DNA of 64,000 nt from Parabacteroides sp. PM6-13 (GCF_029892605.1 NZ_JARXWF010000002.1:62001-126000), one strand, 5' to 3'; counted from the stretch's first letter, positions 8,538-17,753 are shown. Notes: a model not told the origin generated them from the letters alone. Made by a program: numbers and translations.

Positions 8538-9416
8538 ATGATACTCCTACCGGTCAACGCTATAACCTGGACAGTAGATCCTGTCGCGCTTACCATCGGA
8601 TCGTACAGTTTACATTGGTACACGCTGGCTTTTCTGATTGGCTTTGCAGTAGGTTATATGATTGTCGACCGCATGTGGAAGAAGGAGGATCTCCCACGTC
8701 CCTGGCTTGAGCCTCTGTTGATTTATACAATGGTGGGCACCTTAGTGGGCGCCCGCTTAGGGCATTGCCTCTTTTATGAGCCGGCTTATTACCTGGCTCA
8801 TCCGCTGGAGATTATATTGCCTTTCGAGATGATAGATGGATCCTGGAAGCTGGTTGGCTTTAAGGGATTAGCCAGTCATGGAGGGACATTGGGTATCATA
8901 CTTGCCACCTATTTCTACTCACGCAAAGTGAGCCACAAAAGTATGCTCTGGACCTTCGATAGACTGGTGGTACCGACCGGATTGGTCGCCGCCTTGATTC
9001 GTTTAGGCAACCTGATGAACCATGAGATCTACGGCCATCCGACCGATCTGCCCTGGGGGTTTCGTTTTATCCGAAACATCCCCTACTGGCAACAGGGGGC
9101 GGAGCCGATATTCACCCTGCCAAGCCATCCCACACAGCTTTACGAGGCCATTTGTTACCTGATAACCTTTGCGCTCTGTATGTGGTTATACTTCCGGAAA
9201 GAGGCCTGGAAGAAGGAGGGTTTTATCTTCGGCATCTTTCTTATTTGTATCTTTGGAGCGCGTATCCTGATCGAATTCCTCAAAAACAATCAGGAGGCTT
9301 TCGAAGAGGGTATGTTTCTCAATATGGGACAATTACTGAGTATTCCCTTTGTATTAGCTGGTATTTGCTTCGTATGGCGGGCAGAAAACAAGAAAAAGAA
9401 CAACGTTAAAACTTAA
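8538..9416 (+). CDS. lgt: prolipoprotein diacylglyceryl transferase, copy 2
   Basis: 292 residues, strongly similar to the preceding Lgt over its whole length, including RLGNLMNHEIYGHPTDLPWGF with the signature Arg at 155. It differs mainly by a loop about 13 residues longer (LPFEMIDGSWKLVGFKG) before GLASHGG. In my recollection that longer form is the usual Bacteroidales one. The start MILLPVNAITWTV is clean. Tandem intact copies suggest a recent duplication or two enzymes with different preferences (inference). A/T-rich spacing of 17 bp separates it from the flavoprotein gene. Confidence 0.93.
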   Translation: MILLPVNAITWTVDPVALTIGSYSLHWYTLAFLIGFAVGYMIVDRMWKKEDLPRPWLEPLLIYTMVGTLVGARLGHCLFYEPAYYLAHPLEIILPFEMIDGSWKLVGFKGLASHGGTLGIILATYFYSRKVSHKSMLWTFDRLVVPTGLVAALIRLGNLMNHEIYGHPTDLPWGFRFIRNIPYWQQGAEPIFTLPSHPTQLYEAICYLITFALCMWLYFRKEAWKKEGFIFGIFLICIFGARILIEFLKNNQEAFEEGMFLNMGQLLSIPFVLAGICFVWRAENKKKNNVKT

Positions 9417-9433
9417 AAAACTAAAAAATTATC

Positions 9434-10666
9434 ATGTTAAAGAAAATAACGGAAGACATCTTCTACGTAGGTGTAAACGACCGGCAAAAACACCGATTTG
9501 AAAACTTATGGCCTTTGCCGTATGGGGTTTCCTATAATTCCTATCTGATAGCAGACGAGAAAACGGTGTTGATGGATACGGTCGATGTATGTTATGCCGA
9601 TCTTTTCTTCCAAAAAATAGAAAAGGTGCTCAACGGACGCCCACTGGACTATGTAGTTGTGAACCATATGGAACCCGACCATGCGGGGAGCATCCGCCTA
9701 TTGCGCCAACAATACCCGAATGTACAGATCGTGGGTAACAGTAAAACCTTCGGCATGTTGGCGGGGTATCACGGCATCACGGACGGACTATACGAAGTGA
9801 AAGAGGGTGACACGCTCGAATTGGGACGACATTCCCTGTCGTTCTATATGGCGCCGATGGTGCATTGGCCGGAGGTGATGATGACCTACGACCAGACCGA
9901 TAAGGTTTTATTCTCGGCAGATGCCTTCGGCACCTTCGGCACGATCGACGGAGCCGTGATCGATGCGGATATGAACACCGACCACTACTGGGAGGAGATG
10001 AAACGGTATTATGCCAATATCGTGGGAAAATACGGCAGTCCGGTACAGAAGGCATTGCAAAAACTATCCGGATTGGATGTACAGACCATCTGCTCCTTGC
10101 ATGGCCCGGTATGGCGCGAACACAAAGACAAAGCCATTGCGATCTACGACCAATTAAGCCGTTATGAAGGCGAAGAGGGTGTTGTGATCATCTTCGGCAG
10201 TATGTATGGTCACACCGAGCAAATGGCGGAAACAGTAGCTCATTCCCTGGCAGAAAATGGCGTGAAAAACATCGTGATCCACGATGTAAGCAAAACCAAT
10301 GCCTCCTATATCCTGCGAGATGTATTCAAATACAAAGGGATTATCATAGGGAGCCCCACCTACACCAACCAGATCTTCCCGGAGGTAGAGGCGATATTGA
10401 ACAAGATACAGGTACGTGAAGTAAAGAACCGTCTGTTTGGTTACTTTGGCTCCTTCACCTGGGCAGGTGCTGCCGTCAAACGCCTGGCTGCCTTTGCCGA
10501 ACAGATGAAATGGGAGGTCGTAGGCGAACCGGTGGAACAGAAACAGGGCATGTCTCCCGACGACCAGGCCAAATGCGTGGCCTTAGGCAAAGAAATGGCG
10601 GAGAAAATGAAGAATGAAGAATTGGAGCGAAGCGGAAATCGCTTAGCCGAAGGCGTAGAGCAATAA
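9434..10666 (+). CDS. A-type flavoprotein (flavo-diiron protein, FprA)
   Basis: 410 residues. An N-terminal metallo-beta-lactamase-like diiron domain (about 1-245) has His78-x-Glu80-x-Asp82-His83 in HMEPDHAG, plus later histidine ligands in MVHWPEVM and SLHGPVWR. A flavodoxin domain (about 250-390) has the FMN loop GSMYGHTEQMAE. These enzymes reduce O2 or NO to water or N2O and protect anaerobes from oxidative or nitrosative stress. The last about 18 residues (KNEELERSGNRLAEGVEQ) are encoded by a dispersed foldback repeat, so the native C-terminus probably ended near EKM. Confidence 0.93.
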   Translation: MLKKITEDIFYVGVNDRQKHRFENLWPLPYGVSYNSYLIADEKTVLMDTVDVCYADLFFQKIEKVLNGRPLDYVVVNHMEPDHAGSIRLLRQQYPNVQIVGNSKTFGMLAGYHGITDGLYEVKEGDTLELGRHSLSFYMAPMVHWPEVMMTYDQTDKVLFSADAFGTFGTIDGAVIDADMNTDHYWEEMKRYYANIVGKYGSPVQKALQKLSGLDVQTICSLHGPVWREHKDKAIAIYDQLSRYEGEEGVVIIFGSMYGHTEQMAETVAHSLAENGVKNIVIHDVSKTNASYILRDVFKYKGIIIGSPTYTNQIFPEVEAILNKIQVREVKNRLFGYFGSFTWAGAAVKRLAAFAEQMKWEVVGEPVEQKQGMSPDDQAKCVALGKEMAEKMKNEELERSGNRLAEGVEQ

Positions 10667-10756
10667 AGAATGATGAATCGAAGATCGCTTAGCCAAAGGC
10701 GCATAGCAATTGGAATGAAGCAATCGAAGGATTCTTCATTCATCATTCATAATTTT
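10611..10756. repeat. foldback repeat spanning the FprA 3' end
   Basis: Units of GAATGA/GAAGAATT and two copies of ATCGCTTAGCC followed by AAAGGCG-like sequence are followed by inverted units (CTTCATTCATCATTCAT). A related ATCGCTTAGC segment occurs in the rnfC-rnfD spacer near 33852. The element ends just before nagB. Confidence 0.6.
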
Positions 10757-10764
10757 AAAAGACT

Positions 10765-11580
10765 ATGAGACTAATTATCGAACCGAATTACGACGAGCTG
10801 TCACGCTGGGCAGCCAATTATGTGGCTTCAAAGATCAAGAAAGCCAATCCGACCGCGGAGAAACCTTTCGTACTGGGCTTACCTACCGGATCTTCTCCGT
10901 TGGGTGCATACAAACACCTGATCGAACTGAACAAACAGGGAGTGATTTCCTTTCAACATGTGATCACCTTCAATATGGATGAGTATATCGGCCTACCGAA
11001 GGATCACGCGCAGAGTTATCATTCTTTTATGTGGAACAACTTCTTCAGCCACATCGATATTCCGGCTGAGAACGTGCATATCCTAAATGGTAACGCGGCC
11101 AACCTGGAAGAAGAATGTGCGGCTTACGAAGCCAAGATGAAAGCGGTAGGCGGAGTAGATCTCTTCCTTGGCGGTATTGGCCCCGACGGGCATATCGCGT
11201 TCAACGAACCGGGTTCCTCGCTGAGTTCACGTACCCGCGTGAAGACGCTGACCACCGACACGATCATTGCCAACTCACGCTTCTTCGATAACGATATGAA
11301 CAAAGTACCGAAAACAGCCCTGACCGTTGGAGTCGGCACCGTATTGGATGCCAAAGAGGTGCTTATCATGGTGAACGGACATAACAAAGCGCGCGCGTTG
11401 CAGCAGGCCGTCGAAGGAGCTGTCAACCAGATGTGGACCATCACCGCCCTGCAACTCCACCCGAAAGGGATTATCGTTGCCGACGAAGCGGCTTGTGCCG
11501 AAATAAAGGTGGGCACCTACCTCTATTTTAAGGATATCGAAAAGAACAACCTGGCTCCCGACAGCCTCTTGCCGGGATAA
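10765..11580 (+). CDS. nagB: glucosamine-6-phosphate deaminase
   Basis: 271 residues. It converts glucosamine-6-phosphate to fructose-6-phosphate and ammonia, linking amino-sugar catabolism to glycolysis. Active-site residues fall at the E. coli numbering: Asp72 in FNMDEYIGL, then Asp141, His143 and Glu148 in [15 protein letters not shown]. The phosphate-binding loop PTGSSPLG is at 40-47. The start [13 protein letters not shown] fits the family. It is probably transcribed alone or with the upstream flavoprotein. Confidence 0.96.
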   Translation: MRLIIEPNYDELSRWAANYVASKIKKANPTAEKPFVLGLPTGSSPLGAYKHLIELNKQGVISFQHVITFNMDEYIGLPKDHAQSYHSFMWNNFFSHIDIPAENVHILNGNAANLEEECAAYEAKMKAVGGVDLFLGGIGPDGHIAFNEPGSSLSSRTRVKTLTTDTIIANSRFFDNDMNKVPKTALTVGVGTVLDAKEVLIMVNGHNKARALQQAVEGAVNQMWTITALQLHPKGIIVADEAACAEIKVGTYLYFKDIEKNNLAPDSLLPG

Positions 11581-11683
11581 GCGTCGCCCTACGACATAGT
11601 CCTCTTGTATTGCCCAAAAACGGTTTTCGTCGGGTGGCAGTGAAAAATAATGCGTAAGCGGCGGATATGACTGTTTTATTTGC

Positions 11684-11691
11684 TAAATTTG
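11684..11691 (+). promoter_or_regulatory. -7 promoter element for enolase
   Basis: TAAATTTG matches TAnnTTTG, giving a leader of about 70 nt before eno. The -33 match is weak. The leader is A/T-rich with no stable structure noticed. Confidence 0.55.
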
Positions 11692-11747
11692 CGGGCGCGT
11701 TCGGAAAGGACGTATTCCACTATGTTTATGAATATATTTATATATAA

Positions 11748-13058
<1,311 letters not shown>

Positions 13059-13084
13059 GCAAGTAGATCACAGCATAAAAAACG

Positions 13085-13117
13085 AAAGGCTGTTCCCGTG
13101 GGGGACAGCCTTTTTTT
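13085..13117 (+). terminator. intrinsic terminator after eno
   Basis: The stem AAAGGCTGTTCCC / GGGGACAGCCTTT has a small loop followed by a run of T. It lies 26 bp after the eno stop. Confidence 0.9.
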
Positions 13118-13136
13118 GTCTAATCGCCAATTGCGT

Positions 13137-13931
13137 TTACCGCATAAACTTACCAACAAACGCCTGCAACACCTCCACAAACTCCTCCGGAAGGAGGGCG
13201 AGTACCTCTTGTCGGATAGGCTCGGGGATCGATTTGTAGTAGGCCTCTGCGATGCCTCCGGTAATGGCGGCAAGCGTATCGCTATCGCCTCCCAACGAGA
13301 TGCCTAACCGGATGGCATGCTCAAAGTCGTTACTTTCCAAGAAGGCAATGATCGCTTCCGGCACGGTCTCCTGGCAACTTTCATTAAACTGATAGGTCGG
13401 ACGTATCTGATCACAAGTGCGATGGAGGTCATACCCAAAAGTAGTTTCTACGTATTCTTTTATCTCCTCTTTTGTTTTTCCTATGCGCGCCAAATAGACA
13501 CAAGCCGCCGTTGCCTCAGCTCCTTTGATTCCTTCGGGGTGATTGTGCGTAACCTCCGCACTCTCTCGCGCCACACGTAACGTCTCCTCCAGCGTGTCAA
13601 AAGCCCACCCGACCAGACTAACCCGCATGGCCGATCCATTGCCCCAGCTGTTGTAGGGTTGCGGATCATCCTCATACAACCACCTTCTAAAAGAAACGCC
13701 ATAACTCATAATGGGATACCGTCGCCCATAATCCTGCAGAATCGCGGAGAGATTCTTCCCGGTCAATAGCCATTCGCCTACGGCTACGGTCATCACCGTA
13801 TCGTCCGTCACCTCATTTCGTTCGTCAAAAAGGGGAAAATCCAACGTATGTATATTGTTAAACTCATACTTCGAGCCGATAATATCACCGGCAATGGCTC
13901 CGAGAGGGAGGAATTGACTTGTTGTTTTCAT
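13137..13931 (-). CDS. ADP-ribosylglycohydrolase family protein
   Basis: About 264 residues from the proposed start MKTTSQFLPLG; the frame extends 13 residues upstream to 13970. Metal-binding motifs of the dinuclear-Mg ADP-ribosylglycohydrolase family are complete: TDDT (55-58 of the long frame), NSWGNGSAMR, HNHPEG and GGDSDT (227-232). Such enzymes release ADP-ribose from modified proteins or small molecules; the substrate here is unknown. The gene follows a small secreted protein with almost no gap, so the two are probably one operon read from the 14427 promoter. Confidence 0.9.
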   Translation of the reverse strand: MKTTSQFLPLGAIAGDIIGSKYEFNNIHTLDFPLFDERNEVTDDTVMTVAVGEWLLTGKNLSAILQDYGRRYPIMSYGVSFRRWLYEDDPQPYNSWGNGSAMRVSLVGWAFDTLEETLRVARESAEVTHNHPEGIKGAEATAACVYLARIGKTKEEIKEYVETTFGYDLHRTCDQIRPTYQFNESCQETVPEAIIAFLESNDFEHAIRLGISLGGDSDTLAAITGGIAEAYYKSIPEPIRQEVLALLPEEFVEVLQAFVGKFMR

Positions 13932-13973
13932 GTTGTTTTCAACTGATATTTTTCTTTCGTAACTATTCAATGC

Positions 13974-14387
13974 CTATGACTTAGTAATCGAAAGTATGAT
14001 AATCTCCGATTTACGCTTCCGATCCACCGTTCCCTGAGAAACCAGCTTTTCGATCGCTTCACTTTCAGTGCCTCCATACAAAGACAATGTTCTTGTGGAA
14101 TAGGTATTTCCCACTTTGAATTTCACCACATAACTTTTCATATTTGCTTGATCTTTTGTTTGTTTACCTTTTATTTTTATCTCTAAGATGATAATTCGAT
14201 CCCTGTCCTTTTTGGAGACAGAACCCTGTTTAATCAGTTTTTCCTTTGCTTCGCTCTCAGTCCCTCCCTGCAGGTTGAGGGTGGCCGTACGATGCGAATC
14301 CCCCACTTTATACTTCACGGTGTAGGAGGTTGCGTATGACATCACGCAGACCAAGCAGGCCATAATTGCCATGCAAATTTTTCTCAT
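13974..14387 (-). CDS. small secreted protein with a tandem duplicated domain
   Basis: 137 residues of no family I recognise. A signal peptide (MRKICMAIMACLVCVMSYA) precedes two copies of a unit of about 51 residues, at 21-71 and 85-135. Shared landmarks are SYtVKyKVG, a GGTESEA core, EKL..QG and a C-terminal strand IIIL. The linker between copies is Lys/Gln-rich. Each unit looks like a small alpha/beta fold of strand, strand, helix, strand. It is likely exported to the periplasm or beyond. Location upstream of an ADP-ribosylglycohydrolase suggests an operon but not a function. Confidence 0.75.
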   Translation of the reverse strand: MRKICMAIMACLVCVMSYATSYTVKYKVGDSHRTATLNLQGGTESEAKEKLIKQGSVSKKDRDRIIILEIKIKGKQTKDQANMKSYVVKFKVGNTYSTRTLSLYGGTESEAIEKLVSQGTVDRKRKSEIIILSITKS

Positions 14388-14426
14388 AACAACTGTTCTT
14401 TTTCTTTATTGATACGATTCGATAGA

Positions 14427-14434
14427 CAAACATA
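14427..14434 (-). promoter_or_regulatory. promoter for the duplicated-domain protein operon
   Basis: The minus strand reads TATGTTTG (-7). A TTTG at 14456-14459 lies 21 bp upstream, as expected for the -33 element. It drives the small secreted protein and probably the ADP-ribosylglycohydrolase. Confidence 0.65.
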
Positions 14435-14457
14435 ACTCATTAAATTTAAACAATGCA

Positions 14458-14646
14458 AATCCATTCTGTCCATTTTGTCCATTTTGTCCAAATGTTTTAT
14501 CACAGGATAAGTCATCCGGATCAACTTTTCTTTCATAATGCCGGGAGAGTTTGCTGACCGACATAGGTCGGCCAGTTGGCTGAGCATAGTCGGCCAATTG
14601 GTTCAGCGTGGTCGACCAGTTGGCTGAGCATGGTCAGCCAACAAAT
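14458..14646. repeat. tandem repeat region: CCATTTTGT units and a 22-bp repeat
   Basis: Near 14461-14490 there are about three units of CCATT(T/C)TGT. From about 14566 to 14642 a 22-bp unit is repeated about 3.5 times; each copy contains GTCGrCCArTTGG followed by CTGAGC or TTCAGC. The arrays occupy the spacer between the DUF721 gene end and the promoter of the next operon. No convincing ORF covers them. Confidence 0.75.
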
Positions 14647-14653
14647 AGCCCGC

Positions 14654-14947
14654 CTACCGTATCACAATATCTTTAATCACTTCGTCGCCGGCGTGATCGT
14701 TTAGGCTTTTGACCAGGCGGTCGCGACAGAGGGTGAGTTCGCTGCGGAGCACGGAAGAGGAGAGAGAGACATAGAGCACCCCATTGCGCACATAGAGGCT
14801 GCGGGTATATCGCGTTGCCATCGGACCGAGCACCTCGTTCCACGATCGTTCGATACGGGTCTCGTATATCTTTGTGCGCAACTCGCGGTTCTCTGCCATA
14901 AAATCGCGCAATACCTCGCCTATTGTTTGTGTGTTCTTGCGTTTCAT
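14654..14947 (-). CDS. DUF721 (DciA-like) protein
   Basis: 97 residues with the DUF721 core: GEVLRDFMAENRELRTKIYETRIERSW, then VLGPMATRYTRSLYVRNGVLYVSL and the tail SELTLCRDRLVKSLN. DUF721 includes DciA, which helps load the DnaB helicase at replication origins in bacteria lacking DnaC/DnaI. The start codon overlaps the recF stop by 4 bp, so translation is coupled. The pairing with recF supports a DNA replication or repair role. Confidence 0.85.
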   Translation of the reverse strand: MKRKNTQTIGEVLRDFMAENRELRTKIYETRIERSWNEVLGPMATRYTRSLYVRNGVLYVSLSSSVLRSELTLCRDRLVKSLNDHAGDEVIKDIVIR

Positions 14948-16047
14948 TCTTTCCGTGTTAGGTTGGTTACTTCGCCCTGTTCGACTTGGAAAAGAGAATA
15001 ATCGTGATGTGTCTTCTCCAATATTTCGTCGAGGTATTTCCGGTTGGTGTCGGTAATGAATATCTGCCCGAAATCATCGTTGCTAACCAGTTGAATGATA
15101 TGTTCTACCCGATTGGCATCCAGTTTGTCGAACAAATCGTCCAACAGCAAAATAGGTTTCGACTTTCCTTTCTCTAACAGGAAGGCATATTGCGCCAGCT
15201 TCAGAGCGATCAGATAGGTCTTATTCTGCCCCTGCGAGCCAATACGACGGATCAGATTGGCGCCTAACGTCATCTCCAACTCGTCTTTGTGGATGCCTGT
15301 AGAGGTGTAGCCCAGGATCAGATCGCGCTCACGGTTACTCACCAACTGCTCGCTTAGATCGGCCTGCATCAGTTGGGAGCGGTAGGTGAGTCCAACCGTT
15401 TCCACCTCGCCACAAATAGTTTGATAGTATTGATTGAAAAGAGGGGTAAACTCTTCGATCAACTGTTTGCGCTTCTCATAAACCTGGAGAGCGTAGCGGT
15501 CGAGCTGCATTTCGATCACATCGTAAAGCGAATAGTCGCGCGATTGCTCTTTCAACAGGGCATTACGTTGAAGCAACGCCTTATTATATTGTATAAGCGC
15601 ATGCAGGTAGGGCACATCATGCTGGGAGATGACCATATCCATAAAACGGCGGCGCTCCTCACTCCCACCCTGGATCAGGCTGGCATCGGCCGGCGAGACC
15701 ATCACCAAAGGAATCAACCCGATATGTTCCGAGAGTTTGTCGTACTCTTTTTTGTTGCGTTTGAATTGCTTGCGCTGACGACGACGCATGGCGCAAAAGA
15801 TATCTTCGGTTCGCCCGTCGGTTTCGTAAAAACCCTGGATAACGCAAGTATCTTCGTCTTGATGAATAATCTGACTCTCATTGGTATGCAAATGGCTTTT
15901 GCAGAACGACAGGTAATAGATAGCGTCCAGGAGATTGGTCTTCCCCATGCCGTTGTTCCCGAAGAAACAATTCATTTTAGGAGAAAACGCCACTTCCGTT
16001 TGGAGAATATTCTTGTAGTTGAGAACAGAAAGTTTCTGAAGTATCAT
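14944..16047 (-). CDS. recF: DNA replication and repair protein RecF
   Basis: 367 residues. It is an SMC-like ATPase that acts with RecO and RecR to load RecA at single-strand gaps. The Walker A motif GNNGMGKT is at 30-37, the signature region around GSQGQNKTYLIALKLAQ, and Walker B is ILLLDDLFDKLD, followed by the D-loop and QIFITDT. The N-terminus MILQKLSVLNYKNI is typical. It is first in the recF-DUF721 unit, with a candidate promoter immediately upstream. Confidence 0.97.
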   Translation of the reverse strand: MILQKLSVLNYKNILQTEVAFSPKMNCFFGNNGMGKTNLLDAIYYLSFCKSHLHTNESQIIHQDEDTCVIQGFYETDGRTEDIFCAMRRRQRKQFKRNKKEYDKLSEHIGLIPLVMVSPADASLIQGGSEERRRFMDMVISQHDVPYLHALIQYNKALLQRNALLKEQSRDYSLYDVIEMQLDRYALQVYEKRKQLIEEFTPLFNQYYQTICGEVETVGLTYRSQLMQADLSEQLVSNRERDLILGYTSTGIHKDELEMTLGANLIRRIGSQGQNKTYLIALKLAQYAFLLEKGKSKPILLLDDLFDKLDANRVEHIIQLVSNDDFGQIFITDTNRKYLDEILEKTHHDYSLFQVEQGEVTNLTRKE

Positions 16048-16066
16048 CCGCGCTGTTTTAATCGTA

Positions 16067-16074
16067 CAAAATTA
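16067..16074 (-). promoter_or_regulatory. candidate -7 element for recF
   Basis: The minus strand reads TAATTTTG, fitting TAnnTTTG, 20 bp from the recF start. No good -33 element is seen. Confidence 0.45.
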
Positions 16075-16117
16075 AAAAAATATAGCTCGTAAGTATAGTT
16101 TATTTCATAAAAAAAAC

Positions 16118-16125
16118 TACTTTTG
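16118..16125 (+). promoter_or_regulatory. -7 promoter element for the TPR protein gene
   Basis: TACTTTTG matches TAnnTTTG. A TTTA at 16099-16102 stands about where the -33 TTTG is expected. Confidence 0.55.
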
Positions 16126-16189
16126 CGCTTTGAATCCGGAAAGGCTTTCGGAGAAGAAGAAAAGAATTAATAAACATCTTAAATAGATT

Positions 16190-16882
16190 ATGGCTACCAA
16201 TAAGAAAAAAGGCGCTACCAAAAGTGAAGTAGAAGTAGGTGAAATCGTTTCACGCTCGGAGCAGTTTATAGAAAAATATTCAAAACACCTGATGTACGGT
16301 GTGTTGGCTGTGGCCGTTGTTGTGGCAATCGTTTTGGGAGTACGCCACGGATATATCCTCCCACGCGAAAAGAAAGCAGACACAGCTCTTTTCAAAGGCG
16401 AACAATACTTTTTGCGCGACTCATTCGCTGTCGCTTTGCATGGTAACGGCGCCGATTACGAAGGATTTGAAAGTATCATCAAACAATATGGCAGTACAAA
16501 AGCCGGTAACCTGGCAAAAGCCTATGCGGGAGTTAGCTATTACCACCTGGGCGAAAACGACGCCGCTATCAAAAGCCTGAAAAGCTTCAGTGCGAAAGAT
16601 CAGATGATCTCTCCGGCTGTGATTGGCGAGATTGGTGATTGCTATGTAAACATGGGACAGGTGAAAGAGGGCATTTCTTATTTCGAGAAAGCAGCCAAAC
16701 AAGCCGACAACAGCGTGGTTAGTCCGACCTACTTGAAGAAAGCCGGCTTGGCTTACGAAAGCCTTGGCCAATACAAAGAAGCGGCAAAGACATACACCAC
16801 CATTAAAGAAAAGTATTTCAACTCTATGGAAGCGGCAGATATCGATAAATATATCACACGCGCCAACGAGTCAGGTAAGTAA
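16190..16882 (+). CDS. membrane-anchored tetratricopeptide repeat protein (YfgM-like)
   Basis: 230 residues. A Lys-rich cytoplasmic segment and a helix (SEQFIEKYSKHLMYG) precede a single transmembrane segment at about 36-54 (MYGVLAVAVVVAIVLGV). TPR-type helices cover about 75-225: KAYAGVSYYHLGENDAAIKSL, IGDCYVNMGQVKEGISYFEKA and LAYESLGQYKEAAKTY. The layout is like YfgM, which cooperates with the Sec translocon and periplasmic chaperones, but orthology is not shown. It is divergent from recF and upstream of a terminator and ribH. Confidence 0.85.
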   Translation: MATNKKKGATKSEVEVGEIVSRSEQFIEKYSKHLMYGVLAVAVVVAIVLGVRHGYILPREKKADTALFKGEQYFLRDSFAVALHGNGADYEGFESIIKQYGSTKAGNLAKAYAGVSYYHLGENDAAIKSLKSFSAKDQMISPAVIGEIGDCYVNMGQVKEGISYFEKAAKQADNSVVSPTYLKKAGLAYESLGQYKEAAKTYTTIKEKYFNSMEAADIDKYITRANESGK

Positions 16883-16907
16883 ATATTCCAACTGAATAAA
16901 AACATTC

Positions 16908-16944
16908 AAGAGGATGTCTTGGTCAAAACGAGACATCCTCTTTT
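16908..16944 (+). terminator. intrinsic terminator between the TPR gene and ribH
   Basis: The arms AAGAGGATGTCT / AGACATCCTCTT are a perfect inverted repeat ending in TTTT. ribH begins 14 bp further on. Confidence 0.85.
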
Positions 16945-16957
16945 AAGTTAAAACAAT

Positions 16958-17452
16958 ATGGCAACAGCATATCAAAACTTATCAGAGTATGATTTCAATA
17001 GTGTCCCGGATGCTTCAGAGATGAACGTCGGGATTGTCGTAGCGGAATGGAACCGTGCCATCACGGAGAAACTGCTGGAAGGAGCATGCAATGTACTGGA
17101 AAGACATGGAGTAAAACAGGGTAATATCCTGATCGGACGGGTTCCGGGAAGCGTTGAATTGACCTTTGGCGCCAAACGAATGGCCGAAAGCAAAGAATTA
17201 GACGCGGTCATCGTATTGGGATGCGTTGTTCGTGGCGATACCCCACATTTTGACTATGTATGCGACAGCGTAACACAAGGGGTAACCGAGCTCAATCTGA
17301 TGTACGATATCCCTTTCATTTTCGGGCTTTTAACCACCGACAACATGCAACAGGCCGAGGATCGTGCCGGAGGAAAATATGGAAACAAAGGAGAAGAAGC
17401 GGCTGTAACCGCAATAAAAATGGCAGATTTTTCTTGTAAGTTACGAAATTAA
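16958..17452 (+). CDS. ribH: 6,7-dimethyl-8-ribityllumazine synthase
   Basis: 164 residues. It condenses 5-amino-6-ribitylaminouracil with dihydroxybutanone phosphate in the penultimate step of riboflavin synthesis. Motifs are [45 protein letters not shown] (catalytic His in PHFDYV) and [17 protein letters not shown]. The length is usual for the shell-forming family. It sits directly after a terminator, and no FMN riboswitch was noticed in the short upstream space. The promoter of the downstream tRNA begins within its last codons. Confidence 0.96.
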   Translation: MATAYQNLSEYDFNSVPDASEMNVGIVVAEWNRAITEKLLEGACNVLERHGVKQGNILIGRVPGSVELTFGAKRMAESKELDAVIVLGCVVRGDTPHFDYVCDSVTQGVTELNLMYDIPFIFGLLTTDNMQQAEDRAGGKYGNKGEEAAVTAIKMADFSCKLRN

Positions 17453-17455
17453 TCT

Positions 17456-17463
17456 TACCTTTG
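17456..17463 (+). promoter_or_regulatory. promoter for tRNA-Tyr
   Basis: TACCTTTG (-7) with TTG at 17434-17436 gives a 19-bp spacer, close to the Bacteroidetes sigma-ABfr consensus. The -33 lies inside the ribH coding end. Confidence 0.7.
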
Positions 17464-17489
17464 CACTGCGTTTAGAGAAACGCACTTCT

Positions 17490-17572
17490 GGGCAGTTACC
17501 AGAGTGGCCAAATGGGGCTGACTGTAACTCAGCTGTCTTTCGACTTCGGTGGTTCGAATCCATCACTGCCCA
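17490..17572 (+). tRNA. tRNA-Tyr (anticodon GTA)
   Basis: An 83-nt class II tRNA. The acceptor stem GGGCAGT pairs with ACTGCCC and the discriminator is A. The anticodon arm reads CTGACTGTAACTCAG with GTA. A long variable arm follows, then the T arm with GGTTCGAATCC. CCA is not encoded. Confidence 0.96.
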
Positions 17573-17597
17573 CTTGAGCGAGTGAACTCGCTCAAGT
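17572..17597 (+). terminator. hairpin just after tRNA-Tyr
   Basis: ACTTGAGCGAG / CTCGCTCAAGT form a perfect 11-bp stem with a TGAA loop starting at the tRNA 3' end. There is no T-run, so it may serve 3' processing or pausing rather than termination. Confidence 0.5.
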
Positions 17598-17668
17598 TGA
17601 AAATTGAAAATAAAAAAATTGAAAGTGCAACAAACCACTTTCAATTCTCAACTTTCAATTTTCAATTA
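17596..17668. repeat. TTGAAAA/TTTTCAA foldback between two tRNA genes
   Basis: Units of TTGAAAA and TTGAAAG (17597-17630) are followed by inverted units (CTTTCAATTCTCAACTTTCA, TTTTCAATT) ending at about 17668. It belongs to the same repeat style as 33816-33906 and 61434-61510. Confidence 0.7.
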
Positions 17669-17673
17669 ACATT

Positions 17674-17746
17674 GCGGAAGTAGCTCAGTTGATAGAGCAT
17701 TAGCCTTCCAAGCTGAGGGTCGCGGGTTTGAGCCCCGTCTTCCGCT
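17674..17746 (+). tRNA. tRNA-Gly (anticodon TCC)
   Basis: A 73-nt tRNA. The acceptor GCGGAAG pairs with CTTCCGC and the discriminator is T. The D arm has AGCTCAGTTGATAGAGC. The anticodon loop CTTCCAA gives TCC, and the T arm has GGGTTTGAGCCC. A strong terminator follows. Confidence 0.96.
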
Positions 17747-17753
17747 CTCGTAG

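Noticed and set aside
14384-14587. 67-codon frame with DKMDKMDRMD
   Set aside because: It is a translation of the CCATTTTGT tandem repeat, with no start context or conservation cue.
14560-14646. CRISPR-like array
   Set aside because: The 22-bp units are contiguous without spacers, and there are no cas genes.
15373-16092. 239-codon open frame antisense to recF
   Set aside because: Shadow of a highly conserved recF; composition reflects the opposite strand.
16883-16957. FMN riboswitch ahead of ribH
   Set aside because: The space holds only a terminator hairpin and 14 bp; no riboswitch core fits.
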